A DNA stretch of 64,000 nt from Megamerina dolium (lineage: Eukaryota > Arthropoda > Insecta > Diptera > Megamerinidae). Below, one piece after another: positions 43,763-56,284 of this stretch. Location: assembly GCA_963854835.1 (NCBI GenBank), contig OY978530.1, positions 5,724,001-5,788,000 on the forward strand, in the 5' to 3' direction. The translations under genes and the position numbers were made by a program. The notes under the pieces are model-generated. The model saw only the letters and a program-made list of their open reading frames with translations. It ran no database searches and was not told the DNA's origin. Position 1 is the first letter of the stretch. Every line of letters begins with the position of its first letter.

Positions 43763-44828
43763 AGTGTTCAAAGTTTACTGTATTATGTCTTTTTGTTTGA
43801 GGAAAGAGGAACTATTTTGTATGAACACTGTGAATATTTACATAGGCTCAGTTTGGGAAAATGGAACCAATATCATCTGTAGAAGCAAAACCCCAAAAAA
43901 AAATTCAATTTAAATTATCACTACACTGTCGCTGCACTTACACGCCGGTTAGTTTCAAATATCACTAAAAATTTGTAGGTAAAAAATAAACAGCGAATGC
44001 GTTTTTATTTATATTCACTCTATACTGAAGCCCCTAGTTTGTAACGCACTGTCCCCATTTTGCCCTATATTTTAAAAATAAGTGAGGAAAATGTGAACGC
44101 TGGAGTAAACTTAAACACTTCTCTTCGTTTCATCCTTCTTAATAACAATGTTAATTTTCGAAAATTGAAAAGGTGTCCTAAATAATTTTTATTTTTTTAG
44201 ATTTTCAATATGCTTGTGTAAAAAACCAGTGTTTCCATTTACACTAACATCAAAGGCCAAGACGATATATCGTTTTATGATGGCTCATTAACTCACGGTT
44301 CACAGACAACGATCCTGCGAGTAATGATGGTCTCGCTCACAGAGCACAGAATACTAAGGTTGCGCCCATATTTTACCGCTAATCGGTTCTCAGTGAATTT
44401 GACAGACTGCAACGTCATAGTAGTTCCAAGAGTTGAAATATTAATTCATTATTCCGCATTGACATTTTTCTTTTCCATTGGTTCGCCACTTCATCATTTT
44501 CTTTTGCAGCTGAACTATTATGACTTAACAATAAGAAAAATCCTATCTGATGGGCAAAATCTTCTTGGGTCTCGCCTATCTCTCATAACACCGCACGTTT
44601 TGAGATGTATATTTTTGCTCTTACGGACAGATTAGAAAAAAGATTAGAGTAATGAAACCTTGGAGTAATCATAGTGGTATACGTAAAAAAGGGAATTAAA
44701 GAAAAATAGTATAGTAGTATAATTCCATAATTTTTTGAAGGACGTAAAAGAGACTATGGCCGAAATACTGTTGGTTCGCGAAGCCGAAGTCGGGCCTATA
44801 TGGATCTTTTTAAAATATCCAAAATAGG
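43763..44828. other. Intergenic DNA without recognised genes
   Basis: AT-rich. A frame at 44324-44635 is open but has no protein-like motifs. I see no repeat boundaries. Confidence 0.4.
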
Positions 44829-45010
44829 TTATGGAACAAGTATAGAATAGCTCACTGAAAGAAAAAAAAATTCTTCGTATAGAGCCTATTTTTGTGAATA
44901 TAAAAAACCAAATTTTTGTAGCAAACGCCAATACAAAGCGTAGCTCAAGGTCAAAGTTCAAATTTGCGATCAAAATTACCCAATAAATTTGCAATTTTCT
45001 TTACAATATA

Positions 45011-46238
45011 AGGTGTAGTAAAAAGAAATCCATTATTTTTCCAATAGATGGATTTTGTCATCTATTTCTCGCGTTGTATAAGTGCGATCGGGTTACGCTA
45101 GATGGCGTTAGAAGGATAGGATTTCGTACTAAAGAAACTTTTCGGGCAGTGTTGTGATTGCTTAGCTCTATTGTTTGAGCACGCGTCAAAAATGGACACC
45201 AGTAAAGAGAAAATACGCCATATTTTACAGTTTTTCTTCGATAAAGGCGAAAATGCAAGCCAGACGGCTGAAAATGTGACTAGTGTTTATTGTCCTGATA
45301 CTGTAACACCCAATCACGTGCAATTTTGGTTTCGTAGATTCCGTTCCGGTAATTTTGATGTTAAAGATGCACCACGCTCTGGAAGGCCGAATGTCGAAAA
45401 TATCGATAAAATAATGAAAATCGTCAAGTCTGACCGTCATTTAAGCAAAGTTTCTATTGTCCAGGAGCTAAACATTGCACAAAAAACCGTTTGGAACCAT
45501 TTAAATAAGGCTGGATACAAAACGAAGCTCGATGTATGGGTGTCACAGGAGTTAACACAAAAAAACCTCATGGACCGAATTTCAATCTGCGAATCGCGAA
45601 ATCGATCCATTTCTGAAGCGGATGATTACTGGTGATAAAAAGTGTGTCACTTACGACGTCAAGCGAAAACGGTAATAGTCGAATCGCGGTGAGCCGACGC
45701 AAACGGTGGTCAAGTCAGGATTGATGGTCAGGAAGATTTTGCTGTGTTTGGTGGGATGGGCAGGGAATCATCTACTATGAGCTGCACCCCTACGGCCAAA
45801 CTTTTAATAAAGGAAGAAATCGCACAATTCCACTCCTTTGGCCAATAGGAGAGGAATTGTGTTCCATCAGGACAACGCCAGGCCACACACTTCGATAGTG
45901 ACTCGCCAGCAGCTCCGGGAGCTTGGTTGGGAGGTTCTTATGCATCCACTTTATAGTCTGGACTTTGCACTAAGTGAGTACTACCTGTTCCTGTCTATGG
46001 CGAATGATTTTGCTGGTGAAAAATTTACCTCAAGAGAAGCTTCTGAAATTCGACTGTCCCAGTTTTTTGCCAATAGTGACGAGGTTTTCTATAAGAGTGG
46101 AATTATGTAATTACCTTCAAAATGGCAACAAGTAAGCACAAAACGGTGTATATTTGACCTAAATCGGATTATTCTAACTATGCTAAATAAAATCTTCAAT
46201 TTAATGCAAAATTAATGGATTTCTTTTTGGTAGACCTT
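45011..46238 (+). mobile_element. mariner element, decayed
   Basis: Inverted ends aggtgtagtaaaaagaaatcc (left) and the complement of ggatttctttttggtagacct (right), next to TA at 45009-45010 and about 46239-46240. The size of about 1.23 kb is normal for mariner. The transposase is broken. Confidence 0.85.
45192..46195 (+). pseudogene. mariner transposase (DD34D), decayed
   Basis: From the ATG at 45192 (MDTSKEKIRHILQFF) the frame shows the DNA-binding half with VQFWFRRFRSGNFDVKDAPR and SGRP, and TQKNLMDRISICES, to a stop near 45635. The first Asp region (ITGDEKWV in intact relatives) is in a shifted frame near 45625-45650. Later pieces show FHQDNARPHTSIVT (second Asp), WEVLMHPLYSLDFALSEYYLF (third Asp region altered) and DFAGEKFTSREA, with the end near IMLPSKWQQV interrupted by a stop. 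Several shifts and substitutions make it inactive. Confidence 0.88.
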
Positions 46239-46708
46239 TAATATAACATTTATAAACTATTTTAAATATTTTAAGTTATGATCAAAATAAAAAAATTGAA
46301 TATTTTTTTTCGAAAATAATCACCATTGACCTATAAACAATTTAGTACCATATTCAAGGGCATACAATTACCTTTTCAACGGCATGTAAAACATATTTTT
46401 AGAAAATGCGTATATAATTTTAATATTTCTTGAAGCGAACTTGAAAAAATTTCAAATATTTTATTTTTATCATAACTTTTAAAATAGTTTATAAATATAA
46501 TAATAAATTATATATCACTGAAAAGGTACTAAAAAGTCCCTTCTTTTGAGACCCATATTGTAAAGAAAAATTGCAAATTCATTAAGTAATTTCAATCGAT
46601 TTGAACTTTGACCTTGAGCCACTTGGTTATATATATTCACAAAAATAGGCTCTCTTCGAAAACATTTTTTGCTTTAAGTGGGCTATTATGCATTTGTTCC
46701 CATTCAAG

Positions 46709-48746
46709 GCTAAATTGTATTAACAAAAAAAAACATCTAAACTTACACTTTATTGTAAGAGAATGAGATGCTATAAAATGTATCCATACATGCACGACAT
46801 TCTATATTGGATATATACTTTGTATTTACTATTCAAACACTTATTAAAAAAACAATGTCTAATCAACCGCCACATTGTCATGCACATATGTTTAATTCTG
46901 ATTATTATTACCTATTATTTTTGTAATAAGCGAGCTAACGTGCAACTCCTTCCTAAAATGTTTCTCCTAACTGGTAATGTCTGCTGATGCGGCTGCCAAC
47001 AATTAACATAACAGATTACGTCAACAAACAGGGTATAATTATTGGGGTAGAGCTAAAAGAAAGAATTCGCAGGAACGAAGGAGAAGTAAAACAAACAACA
47101 ACAAATAAATCCGGTAAGAAGAAATAAAAAACAAAACAACAATCATACGAATTGACACTATAAGGCGGCTGTTATGTTGAGAATCATACGATTGCCAATC
47201 TCGACAATATTACGCTCTTTATTTTGTGAACGAATGCTGATCAATAAAGTATATGTTCAAGGGTCTTCGATCTCCAATCATAGAGACGATTTTTTCAATC
47301 TTTCATTACTTTCTAGAATTCTTGAACTATGTAATGAATATGCAAATAATAAAGTGCTTACGTTAAGTTATTAATTTGCAAAAAATAAAATGCGTGCGTA
47401 AAATCAGATCATGTGCTGTAAATCATTGGCGTATGGGTAGATTAAATAAAGGATAGATTGATTTTGTTTCGAATGAACTTCGACTACTAGATAAACCAGC
47501 CTATACATATTTCGGTTGTATAGGCTTGTTTAGTTTGTTTAAAATAATCAAAAAGAACAACTTGTATTTGTTTATCTCGACTTAAACATATATAAAACAA
47601 AAAATGTAAAGACTAAAACGTCTTTGTAAAAAGGTGTCATTAAATATGTTGTTTTTGTTTGAAATTTTAAAAATTATGACTAAATCGTCTTTTAAAAAAA
47701 CAACTTACATCTAATTTAGAAAAGACGATAAAATATATAAAATGCGATAAGTAAACAAAAAAAAAAAAATAAAGTAACACGCAGTAAGTGTTGCGATCGT
47801 GTATTTTTGATGCTTTTTCTCTAAAAGTATCAAATGTTGCTCCTAAAAGGAATAAATTGTTAACATATGTTCAACTCAACCCTTGCTGTGATCTTGTAAT
47901 TCGATGTCGATAGCCAAATCTCCTGTGATCCTTTTGATCAGTTCTCACGCTCTTGCTCTCCGTTTAAATTTTTCGTTTTACATTGAAACAACGCGTGAAG
48001 TGATTGTTACCAAGACCGTCAACATAACTGCTATCTAACAAAATAGTTTATGACATTCTAATACAGAGTATACATGTAGCGTTTTTTCCGTGAAATCAGC
48101 TATAACGACAAATGTAAACAAAGTTTATTGTACAATCTGCATATACAAGTTCCAATCCACTGTACAACTGCTAACTCCGCCCACAAAAAATTAAAAGGGT
48201 TTAATTCTCATATTTAGAGTATATCATCGATTACACATTTTGCAAAGACTTCAACGTGAAGAATATGAAGAATAATAACGTTGTACAACGCATTGTACAT
48301 CGTGTTGATACGTGTATACTAAACAGCCATATAACTCATTGTACAACGTGTTTAACCAACGGTTGGAGAGTGTATACTCAGAATACAACCGTTGGACCAA
48401 CATCAAAGTTGGTTGTACAACCATACTTTACTTGATACAACTTTACTTATACTTTGCATAAGGGCAACGAAAAAAAATCTTTTACAATTGCTCTACCTCT
48501 ATTATCAAAATGACGTATTTGAAGTGGAACTATAATGCATGCGTAGGCGTATGTGTGCATTTGACAGGAGAGTAGAAAAGACGTGATGTTAATTCATGGT
48601 TATACTACCCATCAATTTAACGACATTCATGGTGTTTTTTTACCGTTTAACCAATTTAGATTGTTGGATGGTTACAAGTGATATCTCTGACAGAAGTCTA
48701 ATATTTTGTACCTACGTATGATGTAGTTGCTGTATGTTTTTACTTA
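46709..48746. other. Intergenic AT-rich DNA
   Basis: No coding frame with protein features. Scattered aaaacgtctt/aaagacgat motifs lie near 47590-47740. The cluster of TGTACA sites at 48128-48420 is listed separately. Confidence 0.4.
48128..48420. other. Cluster of six TGTACA sites with nearby palindromes
   Basis: TGTACA cores occur at 48129, 48161, 48282, 48294, 48340 and 48414, most as TTGTACAA. The same stretch has accaacggttgg, gttggaccaac and ggttgtacaacc palindromes and two gtgtatact repeats. It could be a binding-site array or a decayed palindrome-rich element. Confidence 0.5.
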
Positions 48747-49274
48747 TAGCCTAGACAGACGGCAGCCTAATTCCTGATTACCGGCGCACTTAATCCTAAT
48801 AAAATAATAACCTGACAGTCGGCAGTATTGCGGATTAACTAAACGGCTGATTGCTGTTTTATTAGGTCTGTCCACTTACATTACTATCACTATCAATTTC
48901 TGTCGTCTATCACTCTCGATATGAGAAAATCTACAAGAAGTACGTGAACTGAAAACTATCAGAAACTTGTAAATTGACATTCACCGTTCGTAATTGACAG
49001 CTGGATTTATTTGTTCGCCAACACTTTTCATGTTGAAAATTGTTAACAATTGTTGAAAGTTTTTTGTTAGCGAACAAACCTAATATTTTGTAAAATGGAT
49101 GGAGAAAAATTCACAATAGACAATTTTCAGCAGTGTTGCCATAGCAAATTGCCCTAATCCTCTTTTATTTTGAGAATTAAATCATAGAGTTTATGCGGAT
49201 TAGCTGCAGTTAATGCTCGAGTTAATTCGAAATAACTCGGTAATCCGGAATTAGGCTGCCGTCTGTCTAGGCTA
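48747..49274. mobile_element. Harbinger-type MITE (528 bp)
   Basis: Inverted ends of over 35 bp starting tagcctagacagacggcag, with one mismatch near position 30, and a TTA duplication (48744-48746 and 49275-49277). No coding capacity. It lies directly beside the Harbinger genes at 49444-53367. Confidence 0.9.
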
Positions 49275-49443
49275 TTATTATGCACATTATTGTTAATAAG
49301 GATTATTAAATTCTAAGGATATAAATTCTCTTTAAAGAAAGATATTCGCGTTTGTTTATATTCTGAGTAAGTACTGATTGACATAATTTTCTCGTTAAAC
49401 AAAAAAATTCTATAACTTTAAATTTATTATTTTATTAGAAATA

Positions 49444-50937
49444 GTGTTTTCGTGGAGCAGACTTCTCACTAAAGAAACTATTACTCTGCTGCAAATTAAT
49501 GAATGTTTGTGGGATACAAAAAATCCAAGTTATTCTAATCGGGAAAAAGGGGAACAGGCCCTAGATGCTATGCAACTGCAACTGTCTAAAACTGCTAACG
49601 ATATAGCAAAACATGATATCCGGGCAAAAATTCAGTCCCTTCGAAGCCAATATACGAAAGAGTTGAGAGCTATTGACACCAGCAAGCGCAGTGGTTCTGG
49701 TGCGGACGCGGTGTATAAAAGTAGAATGTGATGCTTCGAACATCTTGACTTTTTGTGACCAGTATTAGAAATAAGGGATACCAAGTCAAGTTTGGAAAAT
49801 ATTTCTCCAAATATACCTAGAGATGTAAATCTTAAAAAAAACAATAACAAATGGTGTAAAATTTTTTTTATTTCAGCGCACCACATTTACTTCAAATACG
49901 GATACCATATCTCCAGTAAGTATTTTTACACAATAATCCAATCTAATTTGCCCTCCTCGTTAAAATATTTCATATATGTACTTCGAACTTGTTCGAGCGA
50001 TTGTGCTCACACGCTTGTTGTTACTTCCTGGCTTGTGAGCATATTTGTTTGATCAAGTGTTGGCGTATGGGCTATATCATCATGGCCGTCGATTAAATAA
50101 TTGTGAAGTACACAGCAGGCTTGTATGATGACATTGATATTGTCAACATTGCGGATGCTTATCGGTTTACGAAATATAAGAAATCGTTGAGATAGTATCT
50201 CAAAAGCTCTCTCTACCACTTGCCTGGCTCTTGATAGACTTTTATTAAATATTTTTCTTTCCACGTCGTTCGTTCTGTGCGAAAATGGTTTCATGAGATG
50301 GTTGTGTATAGCAAAAGCACTATCGGCAACTATTACATATGGCAACTTTCTATTATTTTCTATAACCTTTTCTGGAGGGAAATACTTATAGCCCTCGTCA
50401 ATCACTTGCTGAAGAGAGAGCTCCATCATTAGTTCTTCCATTCGCGCCGACGTCAATGTATAAAAACTTGCAGTTTGCATATACCAAAGCCAGCAAAACA
50501 ATACTGTCGGTTCCTTTGTAATTGTGGAAATGTGATCCATCAGATCGCGCAGCATAAAAATTGACATGTTTTTCATCCAGCGCACCTAACAGAGGCGAAA
50601 TTGCAATTTTTGTTAAAATTTCGCAACAACAGCTTCCCATTGAGACGGCGATTCCAGAAACTGAAATGAAAAAAATATCTTAATTTGCTCCCTTTATTAC
50701 TATTTCATTTCAGTCAACATCAGCAAAAAACGTCGTTTTGAATGGGTTGGTGAACAGGTGGTTAGTATGCTAAATGAGCTAACAAATGACGATTTGGCTT
50801 ATGAGACAATAGATTCACTGCAGATAATACTTTCAGCAGCACGAAGAAAGAATTCTGAAATTCAACAAACGCCCGCTTTTTTTAATGTTATGGAAGAGTT
50901 AGATCCAGATGATCTCATTGAAGAGGTCTTTGACTGA
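49444..50937 (+). pseudogene. Harbinger-associated MADF-type DNA-binding protein, three exons, decayed
   Basis: Exon 1 (to 49824) reads WSRLLTKETITLLQINECLW and IQSLRSQYTKELRAI, an MADF/Myb-like domain, with in-frame stops at 49729-49731 and 49756-49758. Candidate introns are 49825-49876 (gtaaat to tttcag) and 49916-50713 (GTAAGT to tttcag), giving a 39-nt middle exon (RTTFTSNTDTISP) and a last exon with RFEWVGEQVVSMLNELT and DPDDLIEEVFD before the stop at 50935-50937. Phases agree at both junctions, except that an A-run in exon 3 is one base out of frame. In PIF/Harbinger elements such a protein assists the transposase. Intron 2 contains the antisense transposase exon. Confidence 0.7.
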
Positions 50938-51052
50938 TATGCATATAAAGGGTTATCCATTTTGCGGTTTCAAAAGTAAATGTAAATAAAACACATATAA
51001 AATATTTTTTATCATGATATTTCTTTTTTATTATAAAGTTTGAACGTTGACA

Positions 51053-52109
51053 TTATGTGTGAAATACTACATCATTTAAATGACCACCACGCGAATTGTT
51101 GCAAGCATCGATTCTTTTGAGGTAATGTTCGACCACTTTTTGACACATATTGGGCGGTATCTCAGCCATAACGTGACGAATGTTGGTTTTTAGGTGCTCA
51201 AGAGTTAAAGGTTTATCTGCATAAACACGGTCTTTCGCGTAGCCCCACAAAAAAAAGTCAAGCGGTGTCAAATCGCATGATCTTGGTGGCCACGTGCTAT
51301 CGCCACGACGAGAAATTACGCAGCCAGAAAATTTCTCTTGCAATAAAGCCATATTCGCTCGAGTTGGCACCGTCTTGTTGAAACCACATATTCTCTAAGT
51401 CGTATTCTTCAATAGCAGGCAAAAAAAAGTCGGTTATCATATGACCATAACGCTCCGAATTGACGGTGACAGTCGTTCCATCGTCGTTTTCGAAGAAGTA
51501 AGGTCCAATCACACCTCCGGACCAAAGAGCGCACCAGGCAGTGACTTTTTGTGGATGTAGTGGCCTCTCTTCAATTACTTGAGGATTCTCAGAACCCCAA
51601 ATACGACAATTTTGTTTGTTAACATACCCACCGAGTGAGAAATGTGCTTCGTCGCTGAAGAAAATTTTGTTCGAAAAATCGCCGTCCACCGCCTGTTGTT
51701 CAAGCACCCATTCGACGTATTTATGACGTTGTGAATGGTCAGCTGGCTTCAGTTGTTGTGTGAGCTGGATTTTATATGGATGTAGGTGTAGATCCAAATG
51801 CAAAATACGCCATAATGTGCCTTAAGACAGTCCTAATTCCTGAGAACGACGATGAATCGACACATTCGGGTCTTCGGCAACACTTTCACTTACAGCAGCG
51901 ATATTTTCGGTGATACGAGCGAAACGATGATGCCAGGCCTTACAATATCTGTAACCGATCCAGTCTCTTCATATTTCTTCACAATTTTGCCAATTGCTTG
52001 CGTAGTTGGACGATTATGTAAACCATAATCTCCTCTTAAAGCACGATATGTGGCTGTGGCAGAATCACCATTTTTGTAGTAGGTTTTTACAATTTTAATG
52101 CGTTGTGCG
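51053..52109 (-). pseudogene. rosa-type mariner (DD41D) transposase, decayed
   Basis: The minus strand reads, from about 52100, QRIKIVKTYYKNGD and RGDYGLHNRPTTQAIGKIV in the DNA-binding half, then after breaks YKIQLTQQLKPADHSQR, IFFSDEAHFSLGGYVNKQN (first Asp), VTAWCALWSGGVIGPYF, MWFQQDGAN (second Asp), and in another frame RSCDLTPLDFFLWGYAKDRVY (third Asp). Relatives of this protein have 41 residues between the second and third Asp, which defines the DD41D (rosa) group known from Ceratitis. The end is HLNDVVFHT at 51053. The 5' end is cut by a SINE at 52110. At least three frame changes are present. Confidence 0.82.
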
Positions 52110-52715
<606 letters not shown>

Positions 52716-53367
52716 GTTTATATCTACTATACTAAACTTTATTTATATTTATATTGTTTTGGCAGATTAACATTTTAATTGATTGCTTTTAAAACCCGTA
52801 AGTGCACTCGGAGAAACAATAGCGTAATAATATGAATGACATTCATATATAATTCATACCTTTAAATACAAATCCTTTAAATTTTTCCAAATAGCTTTGC
52901 AAACCTTTGGAACACAATAAACCAGAAACGAATGGGATAGAAGAGTTTGATACCCCAAACTTCTGTATGATTCTCCTGTTGCGAGAAATCTTAGTGTTAC
53001 TGCTAGTTGTTGATCTGGCGGTATTGCATTTCCATTTGGTGTTTCCTTTTTTTTTTATATTTTTTTCGATGAGTCGCAGGATGTACTGGAATTTCGCATC
53101 GGTCATCCTTATGTAATTTTTGAAGGTCCAGAAATCGTTATGTTGTAATTTCATTGTCAGGAATGTGAAAGAGCCGGTTGCGCTTCGTGTTCTTCGCCAT
53201 TTCTTTATCCCACTTGATCGTTTTCTTTTTTGCCGATTTTTCGATGATAGTTTTTCTATTAATTCAATTATTTTTCCCAATACACTTCTATGATGATCAT
53301 TCCAAAAACACACATTCTCAGCATATATGGTTGCTGTTTTTATCAAATCATTCAGCGCGGTAACCAT

Positions 53368-53950
53368 TATTAAATCAATTGAAATTTAATGCAGCACAAT
53401 TATTTTGCTCACTTTGAAAACAGGCGCCACCATGTCAAAATTATATTCCAACATAAATTTAGCTTCGGCTTTTTGAGAGATTTTGGTAAAGAAATTTTGT
53501 CAAAAAAGTCAATACTATTTTTAAGTTCGAACTATTTTACTATTTTTATATATATTTCACTTTATTACTATTTTTATTTCGACTAATAACTTTATTACGT
53601 TTTCTTAATATTTGACAAATTCATCTGATTTCCACGCGGAAAGTTGTGTTTCGTCAAACTCTAGTTCCAAGACAAAAGATACAAACTGTGAACTCGTTCC
53701 TCTTCCCTTATAAACGAATTCAAGTTTGTCCAAACACAAGTGTTTGCGCGGAAATACAAAATAAAAAGACATCAACTGCATCATACAAAAGCACAAAATA
53801 TTACAACACTGTTTCAGCAATCATGTGTAACCACCCACCAATCTAAATTGATGAACCAGAAAATGAACGCTTTGAATAGCGTTCAATTGAATGGTAATAT
53901 AACCACGGCATTACAAAAGAATTCAGCTATAATTTCCCTTAGGAGCACTT
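53368..53950. other. Intergenic DNA between Harbinger and LOA elements
   Basis: AT-rich with no recognisable gene. The distal Harbinger end and the LOA 3' border probably lie here, but I could not identify inverted ends. Confidence 0.4.
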
Positions 53951-53999
53951 AGGCCAAATAATTGGCCCATTGTGTCACCATGCATCGTTGATGCTTACC

Positions 54000-54627
54000 A
54001 TCCTATCTCCTCTGTTAAGCGGAACCATTGGGATTTCTTAATGAATAGAGAAATGTCCCTGACATCCATGGGTGCAAGCTCAGTGGTATCTGTAAAAAAG
54101 GCACTCCCTAGTAGAGTGTGCTTCTGCGTGCCAAGGCGGGGCATCTACAGAGGAAGTGGTGAACACTTTCCTCCTCTTCCTCGTCCTGGCAGCTGCGACA
54201 AAAATCCTTGGCCGGTAAGCCGAGCCTTGCAGCATGCCTACCCACAAGCCAGTGGACCGTGAGTACGGCGACTACATTACTGATGGTTTTCCTGCCCATT
54301 GACAACAGTGAACGGGTTCGTCTATTGTCAAGGGTTGGCCAGATTCTCCTAGTGGTAGCACAAGAGCTCTCATCCCGCCATCTTCTGTGTGATAAGAAGC
54401 TTGCATGTTGCAAGCGGAATTCCGGCTTGATGAGATGGATAGCTCTCTGGCAACCTAGTGCCCGATCTCGCCAATTCATCTGCCTCACAGTTCCCTGGAA
54501 TGCCCCTATGCCCCGGTACCCATACAATGTGTACATTGTAGTGCTCCGCTAGCTCGTTAAGAGCTGAGCGGCATTTAAGGGCAAGTGCCGATTTGGCGAA
54601 CGTTCCTGCGAAAGATTTATTGGCAGC
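54000..54627 (-). pseudogene. LOA ORF2, RNase H end and C-terminal region
   Basis: From 54638 the minus strand resumes RNase H with DSQAANKSFAGTFAKSAL, CRSALNELAEHYNVH and IVWVPGHRGIPGN equivalents around 54510. The frame open at 54536-54108 continues with SMGRKTISNVVAVLTVHWLVGRHA in parts and FCRSCQDEEEEESVHHFLCRCPAL, the C-terminal Cys/His motif, and then in a shifted frame LAPMDVRDISLFIKKSQW before a stop near 54000. A frameshift near 54500 and another near 54110 are visible. Confidence 0.78.
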
Positions 54628-54638
54628 TTGACTGTCGG
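54628..54638. repeat. Target-site duplication, left copy (11 bp)
   Basis: ttgactgtcgg here and at 55445-55455 flanks the truncated RTE insert. Both copies encode the RNase H residues around DSQ. Confidence 0.88.
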
Positions 54639-55444
54639 ACTTGACATAATCGGCATGAACATGCGAGCAGTCAGTGCAGCATTCTCAGAGTAGGAAAGAG
54701 AGTCGCGTCAGATGGGTCTTACGGTGAACGAGGGCAGGACGAATTATCTAGTGTCAACAAACAAAGAGTCCCGACATCTTGGACAGCACGTCACTGTTGA
54801 CAACTACGCTTTTGAAGTAGTAAGGGACTTTGTCTATTTTGGAACCAGCATTAACAGCAGTAATGACGTCAGCTTGAAGATCATGCGTAGGATAACTCTT
54901 TCTAACAGGTGTTACTTTGGGCTGAGTAAGCAATTGGGAAGTCGAGCCCTCTCTTGAAGAACGAAAACTACACTCTGCAAGTCTCTCATCATGCCTGTCC
55001 TAACATATGGCGCTGAAGCCTGGACAATTTCCACCTCGGATGAGCGAATGCTTGGGGTTTTCGAGAGAAAAGTCCTACGGAGGATCTTTGGACCTATTTG
55101 CGTTGGTGGCGAGTACCGAATAAGGTACAACCATGAGCTGTACGAGCTGTATGCCGATATTGACATAGTAAAGCGCATCAAAATCCAGCGGCTGCGCTGG
55201 CTAGGTCATGTCGAGCGAATGGAAGAACACGCTCCAGCTAAGAAGGTGTTATATTCGGAACCCGCTGGAGGACGACGCAGAAGAGGAAGACCAAACCTCC
55301 GGTGGAAAGACCAAGTACTGGAGAACCTGACGGCGCTTGGAATTTCTAACTGGCGCCAGCTAGCGAAGAAGAGAGATGGCCGGCGAAGCATGATATTTCG
55401 GCCTAAATCGATATTCGGTTGTTATGGCCACATAAGTAAGAAAG
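54639..55444 (+). mobile_element. 5'-truncated RTE element (same family as 943-4219)
   Basis: Matches the last 800 or so bases of the RTE copy at 943-1750 closely, beginning just after the YADD box (ataatcggcatgaacatg) and ending in the family 3' end ggccacataagtaag. The 11-bp target duplication and 5' truncation are the signature of target-primed reverse transcription. Confidence 0.92.
54712..55430 (+). pseudogene. RTE reverse transcriptase C-terminal fragment
   Basis: The frame shows MGLTVNEGRTNYLVSTNKE, VDNYAFEVVRDFVYFGTS and a shift near 54955-54990, then MPVLTYGAEAWTISTSDERM, CVGGEYRIRYNHELYEL, LRWLGHVERMEEHAPAK and RRRGRPNLRWKDQVLENL. The frame matches the C-terminal half of the protein at 980-1740. 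The polymerase active site is upstream of the truncation, so the fragment has no enzymatic role. Confidence 0.9.
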
Positions 55445-55455
55445 TTGACTGTCGG
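55445..55455. repeat. Target-site duplication, right copy (11 bp)
   Basis: Second copy of ttgactgtcgg, directly after the RTE 3' tail repeats. Confidence 0.88.
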
Positions 55456-56127
55456 TGTAAATAAAAACATCTTTGAAGGATATTATATTACAGCGAAGCC
55501 ACGTTGCCGCCTCCTTTATAGCCATTATCTCAGCTTGAAAAACACTGCAAAAGTCGGGTAATCGGAACTTGAGCTTAACTCGTAAGGAATCAGAAAAGAC
55601 GCCACCTCCTACCCTACCCTCCAATTTGGAGCCATCTGTGTACAAATGTACCGATTGAACTCCAGTTTCGTTGAAAATATCCCTATTCCATTTTTCCCTT
55701 GATGGTATATGGGTTGAGAATCTATTGTCAAAGCATGGTATGGGGATGGTATAGTCTATGGCATTCGGAATCGTAGTGCACTCCCCCAGGATCCTTGAAT
55801 GCCCGTATCCTGGTTGAGCCCAGCGTGAAGCTATCTATGTTTAGCCTAATTGCTGACATCAGAGGTCTCTGCTTGCCAAATAAATCTACGGGGAGTAGAT
55901 GCAATAGCGATTAGAGCGCTTTTGACGGGGTGGTTCTTAGAGCGCCTGTTGTCAACACCGCAGACGTCCTTTGAACCTTATCTATTTGCTGTCTGTGTAC
56001 CTCCTTATTCAAGGATTCCCACCAGACTATCACACTGTAAAAAAGAATTGGTCTCACGACCGCAGAGTATAGCCATGATACGATTGTAGGACTCATCCCC
56101 CATCTTTTACCTATGGCTTTCTTACAG
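55456..56127 (-). pseudogene. LOA ORF2, RT thumb and N-terminal RNase H
   Basis: Downwards from 56127: CKKAIGKRWGMSPTIVSWLY, SAVVRPILFYSVIVWWESLNK, KVQRTSAVLTTGALRTTPS, then after breaks the RNase H start YTDGSKLEGRVGGGVFSD, FCSVFQAEIMAIKEAATWL and VFIYTDSQ, carrying the first Asp, the Glu and the second Asp of the RNase H site. Several stops and shifts lie between 55900 and 55645. The frame is cut at 55455 by the RTE insert and continues at 54627. Confidence 0.8.
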
Positions 56128-56284
56128 GAATAGTTTTTTTTTTTTTCTTACAAGCTTTTTTATTGGATCTTTCTAAAATTACTTAGAAACTAACAATAAG
56201 TAATAAAATCTTACAAACTAACTAAAATTATGTGATATTCCCAACGTTCCATCACAATTTGTTAAGTCGCGGGGTATAGCAATT

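Larger units (their letters stand above)
44829..46708. mobile_element. Large inverted-repeat (foldback-type) element carrying a mariner
   Basis: The left arm (about 44829-45008) and right arm (about 46552-46708) are reverse complements with moderate divergence: atagagcctatttttgtgaa against ttcacaaaaataggctc, and ctcaaggtcaaagttcaaat against tttgaactttgaccttgag. Within the right part a second inverted pair lies at about 46245-46300 and 46440-46505. A mariner occupies a TA inside the left arm border. The target duplication of the outer element is not clear. Confidence 0.7.

Noticed and set aside
44324..44635. 103-codon frame in intergenic DNA
   Set aside because: No recognisable domain, and composition follows the local AT-rich DNA.
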